Shown piece by piece: positions 1 to 5,477 of a stretch of DNA of 5,477 bases (positions are counted from its first letter, which is position 1; the number at the start of each line of letters is the position of its first letter). Origin of the DNA: Chlamydiia bacterium (GTDB lineage: Bacteria > Chlamydiota > Chlamydiia > Chlamydiales > FEN-1388); contig JAQGPK010000105.1 of NCBI GenBank assembly GCA_028293095.1, positions 1-5,477 on the forward strand, in the 5' to 3' direction. Under the pieces are notes generated by a model, which worked only from the letters and a program-made list of their open reading frames with translations, had not been told where the DNA came from and did no database searches. The translations under genes were made by a program, and so were the position numbers.

Positions 1-1
1 T

Positions 2-370
2 TTTGAAGCTTGCACAAGCCCATTTTTAGCGTCCTGCACAGCTCCACTTGCTCTACATGCAGCTTACTGGATGGGCTACTTTGTAAGCATCACGCCACTT
101 GCAATTGCAACAATGATTAGTAGCTTAGCGCTCTCTATTCTCCAACATGAAAAAAAAGAAGCTCTCGATGAATACCTTTTCAATGAAACTCTGCGCTTTA
201 TCATCGCAGTTCCCATAACGGCTACTTTGTATGCCCACTTCTCAGGAGTTGCACTTACAATGACAGCTCTTAGTCATATTATTCCTAGCTGCGCTATTGG
301 TTGTCTTATCGCAAGAATCGCTTTTCTTGGATTTAAAAAAATTATGGAAAGTCCTGCTCTTATTGTGTAA
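2..370 (+). CDS. C-terminal part of an unrecognised multi-pass membrane protein (5' end outside window)
   Basis: The frame is open from position 2, giving about 122 residues before the TAA at 368-370, so the gene probably starts upstream. An internal ATG at 71 has no Shine-Dalgarno sequence before it, and the codons before it read as ordinary protein, so I do not take it as the start. The product is strongly hydrophobic. Counting from the ATG at 71, there are likely membrane segments at about residues 3-24, 42-68 and 69-90, separated by a charged stretch rich in Glu and Lys (about 27-40). The protein ends in a short basic tail. I do not recognise a family, and no catalytic motif is visible. 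Its last 11 bases overlap the end of the convergent idi gene. A small integral membrane protein is the most that can be said. Confidence 0.6.
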   Translation, partial: FEACTSPFLASCTAPLALHAAYWMGYFVSITPLAIATMISSLALSILQHEKKEALDEYLFNETLRFIIAVPITATLYAHFSGVALTMTALSHIIPSCAIGCLIARIAFLGFKKIMESPALIV

Positions 371-878
371 GGACGTACTTATCCAATATAATACGGAACC
401 AGACTGTAAAGAGTTCTGGTTTCGCTTGCATCTCTTTCCGAAGATTGTCTAAGGTAATCCAGCGAAAAGTAGCAATTTCTTGAGGATTTACATGGTCAAT
501 TGATCCATTATAATATCCAGTAAACACATGATCAAACTCATGCTCTTGAAGCCCTTGATCTAAATCTGCTTGATAGATAAAGGAAAACTGCTCTTGAAGA
601 GAACAGTCAAAACCAAACTCTTCTTGTAATCTTCGATGAGCGGCCTCCGCTGTTGTTTCCCCTTTTCGAGGGTGGCTACAACAAGTGTTTGTCCAAAGGC
701 CACCTGAATGATATTTTGTTTGTGCTCGCTGTTGCAATAACATCTCTTCATTTGAATTAAAAATAAAAATTGAAAAGGCACGGTGCAACAATCCCTTTCG
801 GTGAGCTGCCATTTTCTCCTCTAATCCAACTTCTTGATCTTGTTCATTTACTAAAATGACTCTCTCTTCCATATTCAT
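360..878 (-). CDS. idi: Isopentenyl-diphosphate delta-isomerase, type I (Nudix family)
   Basis: This cytoplasmic enzyme interconverts isopentenyl and dimethylallyl diphosphate, the building blocks of undecaprenyl carrier and quinone side chains. The 172 residues match the type I family in length (E. coli Idi has 182). Compared with E. coli Idi from memory, the metal ligands are present as His26, His32, His69, Glu112 and Glu114. The catalytic cysteine is Cys67 in WTNTCCSHP (62-70), and Glu114 in EHEFDH is the second catalytic acid. Trp160 matches the active-site Trp near the E. coli C-terminus. The Nudix-like box spans residues 73-89, with GE at its start and RRLQEEFG at its end. The first ATG (878) is chosen because a weak AGG lies 5 nt upstream; Met3 (872) is an alternative. 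Bacteria using the MEP pathway do not strictly need Idi because that pathway yields both isomers; here it probably balances the pools. It reads away from tolB and is unlikely to share its transcript. Confidence 0.95.
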   Translation of the reverse strand: MNMEERVILVNEQDQEVGLEEKMAAHRKGLLHRAFSIFIFNSNEEMLLQQRAQTKYHSGGLWTNTCCSHPRKGETTAEAAHRRLQEEFGFDCSLQEQFSFIYQADLDQGLQEHEFDHVFTGYYNGSIDHVNPQEIATFRWITLDNLRKEMQAKPELFTVWFRIILDKYVLTQ

Positions 879-898
879 ATCTACCTAAAGGAGTTACT

Positions 899-2263
899 AT
901 GTATACCTATAATACGCGAAATATACTTTGTGCACTATTAACAACCATTTTTATGCTGTCCAGTATCACCGCCGAAGAAGAGATTGTGGTGCGACTTGCA
1001 ACTGACGTACACCTTCTTCCAGTAGCGATGGAACCAATTCAAGCGGAACAGGCCGATTTTTCAAAAGAATACCTGAACCAACTGCGAGCTGTTCTTTTCT
1101 ATGACATGAACATCAATGGAATGACAAAAGCCATCTCTGCTACTGAGAATATTGGCTTTGATGAACCGGTCGATTTTGCAAAGTGTAAAGAAAAGGATCT
1201 TTTTTATGTCGTTAAACTCAAGATGCAAGGCAAAGGGCTCACAGTAAAAATTATCTCTGTCAATGGCCAGTCAGTCAAACGCATTGAAGGTATTTCCTGT
1301 ACAGGCGAGCTTGCTAAAGACAGAAAAACTATCCATAGGCTTTCTGATTCAATCCATGAACTTCTCTTTCAAAAGCCCGGGATTGCCTCTAGCCGTATTT
1401 TATTTACCTCCAAAAAATCTTTTAGTGATGAAACAAAGAGCTCTAAAAAATGGGTTTCGGAAGTTTTTGAATCAGACTACGATGGGGAAAATTGCAAGCA
1501 AATCACACATGAAGAGGCCTACTGCGTTACACCCATATATGTTCCACCATCCTCTTTCTGCAAAAATCCTGGGCTTATCTTTGTCTCGTATAAAATAGGA
1601 CAGCCAAAAATATACTATATCTCTGCTAAAGATGGAAAAACTCGCAGGCTAACACCCCTAAAGGGTAATCAAATGACCCCGAGAGTCTCTGCAGACGGCA
1701 CAAAGCTTGCCTTTGCAAGTGACGCCACTGGAAGCTCTGATCTTTTCTTACAAGAATTTCACGCTACTAGTGGATCTTTAGGAAAACCAAGACAAATTTT
1801 TACAGCAAAAGGGGCAGCCAACGCATCGCCTACTTTTTCTCCTGATGGTCAAAAAATTGCTTTTGTTTCGAATAAAGATGGCTCACCTAAAATTTATGTG
1901 ATGGATATTCCTAAAGAAGGCGCTAAATTAAAAGACATTCATCCCGTTTTGATTTCAAAGCGCTGTCGTGAAAATAGCGCACCTTCTTGGTCACCAGATG
2001 GTAAAAAAATTGCCTATAGTGCAAAAACTGGGGCTCAAAAACGTCAAATCTGGATTTATGATTTTGAAACGAAGCAAGAACATAAGCTTACGGATGGAAA
2101 AGGTGATAAAGAAAATCCTGTATGGGCAGCTAATAGCCTACACCTCCTATTTAACTCTACAGATGGCGATACAACTGAGCTGTATCTGGTAAACCTAAAC
2201 CAACCACAAGCCCTTAAATTAACCGATGGCCGTGGAGAAAAACGCTTTCCTTACTGGAAATAA
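899..2263 (+). CDS. tolB: Tol-Pal system beta-propeller protein TolB
   Basis: TolB is the periplasmic soluble member of the Tol-Pal complex, which binds Pal and TolA and helps draw the outer membrane inward at division. The 454 residues are slightly longer than the usual 430 or so. A signal peptide occupies residues 1-25, with a hydrophobic core around 9-20 and probable cleavage after SSITA. Residues 26-165 fit the TolB N-terminal alpha/beta domain. The rest is a WD40-like propeller with clear repeats: VSADGTKLAFAS (263-274), FSPDGQKIAFVS (313-324), WSPDGKKIAYS (364-374) and a degenerate one near 409-420. The end RFPYWK (449-454) resembles the E. coli TolB C-terminus. AAGGAG lies 5 nt before the ATG, which fixes the start. 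The mature protein holds six cysteines (96, 134, 199, 209, 221, 356), more than expected for this family. pal follows after 63 bp. tolQ, tolR and tolA are not in the window. Confidence 0.95.
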   Translation: MYTYNTRNILCALLTTIFMLSSITAEEEIVVRLATDVHLLPVAMEPIQAEQADFSKEYLNQLRAVLFYDMNINGMTKAISATENIGFDEPVDFAKCKEKDLFYVVKLKMQGKGLTVKIISVNGQSVKRIEGISCTGELAKDRKTIHRLSDSIHELLFQKPGIASSRILFTSKKSFSDETKSSKKWVSEVFESDYDGENCKQITHEEAYCVTPIYVPPSSFCKNPGLIFVSYKIGQPKIYYISAKDGKTRRLTPLKGNQMTPRVSADGTKLAFASDATGSSDLFLQEFHATSGSLGKPRQIFTAKGAANASPTFSPDGQKIAFVSNKDGSPKIYVMDIPKEGAKLKDIHPVLISKRCRENSAPSWSPDGKKIAYSAKTGAQKRQIWIYDFETKQEHKLTDGKGDKENPVWAANSLHLLFNSTDGDTTELYLVNLNQPQALKLTDGRGEKRFPYWK

Positions 2264-2292
2264 TTGTGCAAGAATAAAGGCTCTGCTACACT
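2264..2292 (+). promoter_or_regulatory. Candidate sigma70-type promoter for pal
   Basis: TTGTGC (2264-2269) and TACACT (2287-2292) are separated by 17 nt, and a TG one base upstream of the -10 box (2284-2285) makes an extended -10. The -35 matches consensus at 3 of 6 positions and the -10 at 4 of 6. The start would be near 2299, leaving a leader of roughly 28 nt before the pal ATG. It begins directly after the tolB stop codon. It could let pal be made at a higher level than tolB, as would suit an abundant lipoprotein, but the match may be chance. Confidence 0.4.
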
Positions 2293-2326
2293 AGAGTATT
2301 AAATTGAAATTTTTTAAGAGGCTACT

Positions 2327-3034
2327 ATGACAAGGACAACTACTCTCCTTACCCTTATGCTTTGCGCAACACCCTTTATTACTGTTGGCTGCAGACGCTC
2401 CTCGGATGATGTATGGAATGATTCTAAATCAGCGGGACGTCATGTATCGCGCGGCGTAAAAACACTCGGTGGCAAACATGGAGAGTCACGTGAAGTGCGC
2501 TCCGCATCAGACTTTTCAGGCGAAAATGCAAAAAATGCAGATTTCGTAGGGCTGGATGATGAACAAGGGCAAAACTTCAAGGTGAGCGATAGCGACCAAA
2601 TAGCTCAAGCAAAAGAGACTCCAGGAGAACTTGGAAGCTCAATTCCTGGTATCGATGCATTTAAAGATCCATCTGAAGATCCTAACCTTGCCCCTATCTT
2701 CAAAAACTTGCACTTTGAATACAATTCAAGCCTTTTAAAGGGCGATGAGAACATGGCTATCTGCCAATCAATTGCAGAGTTCATGAAATCACATTCAAAT
2801 GTCTATGTTTTTGTCGAAGGCCACTGTGATAAGCGAGGACCTGCAGCGTTTAACTTAGCGCTCGGAGCTAACCGCAGCAACTCAATTCGTAACGTTCTGA
2901 TTAAAGAAGGTGTCGATGGAGACCACATTTTTACAGTCTCCTACGGTAAAGAACGCCCTCTTGTTGAAGGTGACGGTGAAGAGTTCTTCCAAATAAATAG
3001 ACGCGGACAGTTCCGTGTGTATGAGAAAAACTAA
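2327..3034 (+). CDS. pal: Peptidoglycan-associated outer-membrane lipoprotein Pal
   Basis: Pal anchors the outer membrane to peptidoglycan and partners TolB. A lipoprotein signal peptide covers residues 1-21, with TVGC (19-22) as the lipobox; Thr at -3 is less usual than Leu. Arg23 after the lipidated Cys22 is not an inner-membrane retention signal, so outer-membrane sorting is expected. Residues 23-120 form a polar, probably disordered linker, basic at first and acidic later, much longer than in E. coli Pal (173 residues in total against 235 here). The OmpA-like domain spans about 124-235. EGHCDKRG (164-171) carries Asp168 and NLALGANRS (176-184) carries Arg183, the expected diaminopimelate-binding pair, and SYGKERP (205-211) and NRR (224-226) follow as in E. 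coli. Cys167 stands where E. coli has Ala, and Cys146 is the domain's only other cysteine. AAGAGG lies 5 nt before the ATG. Confidence 0.94.
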   Translation: MTRTTTLLTLMLCATPFITVGCRRSSDDVWNDSKSAGRHVSRGVKTLGGKHGESREVRSASDFSGENAKNADFVGLDDEQGQNFKVSDSDQIAQAKETPGELGSSIPGIDAFKDPSEDPNLAPIFKNLHFEYNSSLLKGDENMAICQSIAEFMKSHSNVYVFVEGHCDKRGPAAFNLALGANRSNSIRNVLIKEGVDGDHIFTVSYGKERPLVEGDGEEFFQINRRGQFRVYEKN

Positions 3035-3058
3035 CGCTTAGTTACTACAGAGCCAATC

Positions 3059-3083
3059 ATGAGAGGAGGCTCGCTCCTCTCAT
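3059..3083 (+). terminator. Perfect 10-bp hairpin between pal and the LysM gene; attenuator, stabiliser or terminator
   Basis: The arms ATGAGAGGAG (3059-3068) and CTCCTCTCAT (3074-3083) pair over all ten bases around the 5-nt loop GCTCG. It lies 24 nt after the pal stop and 24 nt before the next start codon. Neither strand has a T-run after the stem, so it is not a textbook intrinsic terminator. It may protect the pal mRNA 3' end, reduce read-through, or act with a termination factor. The 5' arm and loop contain AGGAGG (3064-3069), an ideal Shine-Dalgarno sequence with no start codon at usable distance. The structure is certain from the sequence; its role is inferred. Confidence 0.55.
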
Positions 3084-3107
3084 TCATAAAGAATTATAAA
3101 GGCCTCT

Positions 3108-3734
3108 ATGAAAGCTCTTTTTTTTACAGTCTGTATCACGATTCTTTCCTTGCAAAAAGGGATGCTTGGCGCAAATCCAGCCCCAGCAAATCGGCTACAA
3201 CACAGCATTGAAAATCACGAAGCTGAAATCTCTTATCTCAAGCAAAAAATCGAAAATCAAGAAGCGATCATTGAAACCTTACGAGAAGAGGTCTCCTCTC
3301 TTATCAAAGCAACTAAAGAGCTCAGTGCAAAATCACAAAGCGCACAAGATGCCAAACTCAGCAAGCTTGAAAAAAATTTAGAAAAGCTTGTGGCTGATAT
3401 GAAGCAATTTAAAACCCATGCCAATGAAAACGCTGAACTAATCGAAGAGCTACAAAAAACATCCCGTAATCAAGCAGCTGCCAATAAACTTCAAGAAAAT
3501 CAACTAGAGGCGCTAGAAACCGCGCTCAAATCTCTTGCAAAAGCCATGCAGACAACTCTCTCCATACCAAAAGAGAGTGCAGCTCACACAAGTGGTTCTA
3601 CCTATCGAGTAAAAAATGGCGACTCTCTTGCAAAAATTGCCAAAGAGCACAACACAACAACTCGAGAGTTGAAGCAAGTAAATGGGCTGCAATCAGATAA
3701 AATTGTGACTGGCCAAGAATTAAAAATACCCTAA
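3108..3734 (+). CDS. Secreted coiled-coil protein with C-terminal LysM domain (NlpD/CpoB-position protein)
   Basis: This is probably a periplasmic peptidoglycan-binding protein of 208 residues. A signal peptide is likely at 1-22 (hydrophobic 3-15, cleavage near LGA/NPAP), with no lipobox. Residues 30-150 are Glu-, Lys-, Gln- and Leu-rich with heptad-like spacing and read as a long coiled coil. A short Ser/Thr/His linker (151-164) leads to one LysM domain (165-208): YRVKNGDSLAKIAKEH, then a central VNGL and the end TGQELKIP. LysM binds the glycan strands of peptidoglycan. Chlamydial relatives next to pal are often annotated nlpD, but no M23 peptidase domain is present here, so I withhold that symbol. 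In many proteobacteria this slot holds cpoB (ybgF), which has a coiled coil and TPR repeats. AAAGG lies 5 nt before the ATG. The mature protein has no cysteine, unlike TolB and Pal. murI follows after 33 bp. Confidence 0.85.
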   Translation: MKALFFTVCITILSLQKGMLGANPAPANRLQHSIENHEAEISYLKQKIENQEAIIETLREEVSSLIKATKELSAKSQSAQDAKLSKLEKNLEKLVADMKQFKTHANENAELIEELQKTSRNQAAANKLQENQLEALETALKSLAKAMQTTLSIPKESAAHTSGSTYRVKNGDSLAKIAKEHNTTTRELKQVNGLQSDKIVTGQELKIP

Positions 3735-3767
3735 AAGCGACTCAATGAAACTCTACTCAGGATCCGT

Positions 3768-4589
3768 ATGGCTATCTCTATAGGTATGTTTGACTCTGGT
3801 GTTGGCGGACTTACAGTTCTTCGCGAAGTCGAACGGCTTCTCCCAGATGATAGCTTTGTCTACTTTGGGGACACCGCACACTGTCCATATGGACCAAAAG
3901 GCGATAAAACAATCATTCGCTACTCTATTGAAAATAGCATATTTCTCATCGATCAAGGCATTGACCTCCTTGTTGTTGCCTGCCACACCGCCTCAGCACT
4001 CTCTCTTCATAAACTCAAGAGTACCTTTAGCATCCCCGTTCTTGGTGTCATTGAGCCTGCAGTCCAAAAGGCATGTACAGCAACCCATTCAAAGCGAATT
4101 GGCGTTATTGGTACGAGAGCCACGATTCAATCAAATGTCTATCAAAAAGCAATTCACGCCCACTTGGAACATGCGCACGTCTTTGCACAAGCTTGCCCAC
4201 TCTTCGTCCCTCTCATTGAAGAGCAATTTGGAAATCGCGAAATCGCAAGGCTTATTGTTCGAGAATACCTTCTTCCATTAAAGGAACACAACATAGATAC
4301 ACTTCTTTTAGGATGCACCCACTACCCACTTCTTCACACTCTGATTCAAGAAGAAATCGGTAGTGATGTTGTGATTGTCAATCCAGCAACAGCTTGTGCA
4401 GAAGCGGTGGCTCAAATTAAAAAGACACTCCTTCACTTGAAAAAAGAGGTTGAAGAGCCGCTAAGAAATCAGCGAAAAGTATTTTTTGTCTCTGACGATC
4501 CGGTACGATTTAAAGAGACTGGAGAACGATTTTTTGGCTATCCACTTCCTGATGTGATTCATGTTTCACCAACAAACTCATTGATCTAA
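3768..4589 (+). CDS. murI: Glutamate racemase
   Basis: MurI converts L-glutamate to D-glutamate in the cytoplasm, the substrate MurD adds to the peptidoglycan precursor. The 273 residues match the family's usual 255-285. Seen in order: the N-terminal FDSGVGGLTV (8-17) with Asp9 and Ser10, the FGDTAHCPYGPK loop (33-44), the first catalytic cysteine Cys72 in VVACHTAS, and the second, Cys183, in LLGCTHYP with His185. His73 replaces the Asn usual after the first catalytic cysteine. AGGA lies 5 nt before the ATG, supporting this start over Met7. An ATG at 3745 is out of frame. It follows the LysM gene by 33 bp with no obvious promoter and is probably co-transcribed with it. C. trachomatis lacks murI and has been reported to use DapF for this step, so its presence points to a lineage with more conventional peptidoglycan synthesis. 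Confidence 0.96.
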   Translation: MAISIGMFDSGVGGLTVLREVERLLPDDSFVYFGDTAHCPYGPKGDKTIIRYSIENSIFLIDQGIDLLVVACHTASALSLHKLKSTFSIPVLGVIEPAVQKACTATHSKRIGVIGTRATIQSNVYQKAIHAHLEHAHVFAQACPLFVPLIEEQFGNREIARLIVREYLLPLKEHNIDTLLLGCTHYPLLHTLIQEEIGSDVVIVNPATACAEAVAQIKKTLLHLKKEVEEPLRNQRKVFFVSDDPVRFKETGERFFGYPLPDVIHVSPTNSLI

Positions 4590-4609
4590 TCATCGAAATA
4601 CATGTACAA

Positions 4610-4673
4610 GAAGAGACAAGCGCGCTATTGTAGTGCGGCTAAACAGAATTTCACTATTCCCTCTTCGATTTTT
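4610..4673 (+). terminator. Possible imperfect terminator after murI
   Basis: GAAGAG (4610-4615) can pair with CTCTTC (4661-4666), and TAGTG (4631-4635) with CACTA (4652-4656) inside it. Five T's follow at 4669-4673. ATCGAA (4592-4597) could instead pair with TTCGAT (4664-4669). The stems are short and the unpaired parts long, so this is weak. Its place, between the murI stop and a good promoter, is where a terminator would be expected. Confidence 0.25.
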
Positions 4674-4683
4674 GAAATATTTG

Positions 4684-4711
4684 TTGATAAATTTTCCTAA
4701 AAAATTATACT
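4684..4711 (+). promoter_or_regulatory. Sigma70-type promoter for the membrane-protein gene at 4764
   Basis: TTGATA (4684-4689) and TATACT (4706-4711) each match consensus at 5 of 6 positions and are 16 nt apart with an AT-rich spacer. The 20 nt upstream are also AT-rich. Transcription would start near 4718, giving a leader of about 46 nt. This is the best promoter match in the window and marks a transcription unit separate from murI. Confidence 0.6.
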
Positions 4712-4763
4712 CAATTCGGGCCACACCGACTTAATTACAAGATATAACGTAGATTCAGGTTTT

Positions 4764-5477
4764 ATGTCACAGCAGCTTACACATGAAGAGCTTAAAGCTC
4801 TACCTATGGATACCTCCTGTGAACTTGATATGGTGGTCAAGGAATCACCTACTGAAAAAGAGTCTGAAAACTTCTTTTCGATTTTTGATTTTCCTCTTTT
4901 TCAATGGAAGGCCTTCTTTCTCTTCACCGGCTGCTGTCTTGGTATTATCTTTCACTGGCTCCTTACTTCCGAGATTTTTGATCCTCCTACTGATGTGATA
5001 GTCAGTCGAAATGAGTTTTTTCTTGCAAAAGATCGCTATGAAAAAAACCAACCCTATTGGGACGCCAAATATGCGCACTTTATCAGCGCTGTACGAAAAG
5101 AAATCTCTAAAAATGAATCAACTGAAGTTCTTTTAGAGATTCAACAAGTTTCCTCAGAAATTTTACTCGCTTTTTTAATAAAAGAGCTCAATGTAAGGTT
5201 AGATCGTCTTAATCAACTCTGCATCTACCCGAAAGGAGAAAACTCTTCCTTTAGTCTGATTATTTCTAAATATGAGCAAGGAATCTGGCCATTAAAAATC
5301 CTTCTCTCTCTAGAAATAGAAATTAAAGTTAAAGATGGTCATTTTTCTCTGGAATTCACACGTCTGAGAAGAGGCTCGCAAGACATCTCTTTGGGACTTT
5401 CTTGGGCATATTTTGGTCCAGAACTTGATCCTTTAAAACGCTTTGACCTATTCTCATTACCCATTTTTGCGATGCCA
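4764..5477 (+). CDS. Unrecognised single-pass membrane protein (3' end outside window)
   Basis: The frame from the ATG at 4764 stays open for 238 codons to the last base, so the gene is cut by the window edge. Reading it by hand shows no internal stop. Residues 1-47 are polar and acidic (EEL, KESPTEKESE) and are followed by one likely membrane segment at about 49-67 (AFFLFTGCCLGIIFHWLL). The remainder (about 70-238) is soluble and mixed alpha/beta, with a helical stretch at 120-150 and alternating hydrophobic strands near 162-200. There is no signal peptide and no recognisable enzyme motif. A type II, N-in orientation is possible, since the flank before the membrane segment has no clear cleavage site. 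A weak AGG lies 4 nt before the ATG, and a strong promoter match precedes it at 4684-4711. I do not recognise the family. Shorter frames overlapping 4783-5078 on both strands are best explained as shadows of this gene. Confidence 0.75.
   Translation, partial: MSQQLTHEELKALPMDTSCELDMVVKESPTEKESENFFSIFDFPLFQWKAFFLFTGCCLGIIFHWLLTSEIFDPPTDVIVSRNEFFLAKDRYEKNQPYWDAKYAHFISAVRKEISKNESTEVLLEIQQVSSEILLAFLIKELNVRLDRLNQLCIYPKGENSSFSLIISKYEQGIWPLKILLSLEIEIKVKDGHFSLEFTRLRRGSQDISLGLSWAYFGPELDPLKRFDLFSLPIFAMP

Noticed and set aside
397..421. Inverted repeat AACCAGA / TCTGGTT near the 3' end of idi, as a terminator
   Set aside because: It lies inside the idi coding sequence, has a 7-bp stem with an 11-nt loop and no T-run on a useful side. 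Chance is likely.
908..913. Perfect TATAAT on the + strand as a -10 box
   Set aside because: It is inside the tolB coding sequence just after the start codon, with no -35 at proper distance, so it cannot drive full-length tolB.
1263..1598. Second-frame + strand frame of 111 codons inside tolB
   Set aside because: The tolB frame is confirmed by signal peptide and propeller motifs across this stretch. The alternative frame shows no recognisable features.
3745..3783. Twelve-codon frame starting at an ATG upstream of murI, as a leader peptide
   Set aside because: It has no Shine-Dalgarno sequence and overlaps the murI start out of frame. Nothing in its residues suggests attenuation.
3753..3986. 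Antisense frame over the 5' part of murI
   Set aside because: It is covered by a certain murI coding region, and its product shows no domain or signal.
4599..4606. Palindrome TACATGTA after murI as an operator
   Set aside because: An 8-bp palindrome alone is expected by chance, there is no second copy, and it is far upstream of the promoter at 4684.
4845..5078. Antisense frame of 77 codons on the minus strand
   Set aside because: It lies wholly within the longer + strand gene starting at 4764, has no clear ribosome binding site and reads as low-complexity Lys-rich sequence.

Overview
The window looks like chromosomal sequence from a Chlamydiae-like bacterium, most plausibly an environmental (non-Chlamydiaceae) lineage. 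The evidence is the order tolB, pal, then a coiled-coil/LysM protein on one strand, moderate-to-low GC, compact spacing, and a glutamate racemase gene, which Chlamydia trachomatis lacks. This assignment is an inference from gene order and protein style; no database search was possible.

Layout. Positions 2-370 (+) hold the C-terminal end of a hydrophobic membrane protein that begins before the window. It runs convergently into idi (360-878, -), a type I isopentenyl-diphosphate isomerase, overlapping its end by 11 bp. Only 20 bp separate the idi start from the divergent tolB start. Four genes then run on the + strand: tolB (899-2263, periplasmic beta-propeller), pal (2327-3034, peptidoglycan-binding lipoprotein), a secreted coiled-coil plus LysM protein (3108-3734), and murI (3768-4589, glutamate racemase). 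A 174-bp gap contains a good sigma70-like promoter. It is followed by an open-ended gene (4764-5477, +) for an unrecognised single-pass membrane protein that continues past the window.

How the genes fit together. TolB and Pal are the outer-membrane/periplasmic half of the Tol-Pal system, which links the outer membrane to peptidoglycan during division. The LysM protein adds a second likely peptidoglycan-binding module. It sits where many proteobacteria keep cpoB/ybgF, with a coiled coil but no TPR repeats. MurI supplies D-glutamate for the peptidoglycan stem. The block from 899 to 4589 is thus a peptidoglycan-synthesis and envelope-anchoring cluster. Idi contributes isoprenoid precursors, from which undecaprenyl carrier is ultimately made, but its opposite orientation argues against co-transcription.

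No mobile element, CRISPR array, tRNA or rRNA was seen. There is no clear sign of a wholly new system. The items most worth checking are the LysM protein, the cysteines in TolB and Pal, the perfect hairpin between pal and the LysM gene, and the promoter-led membrane protein cut off at the right edge.
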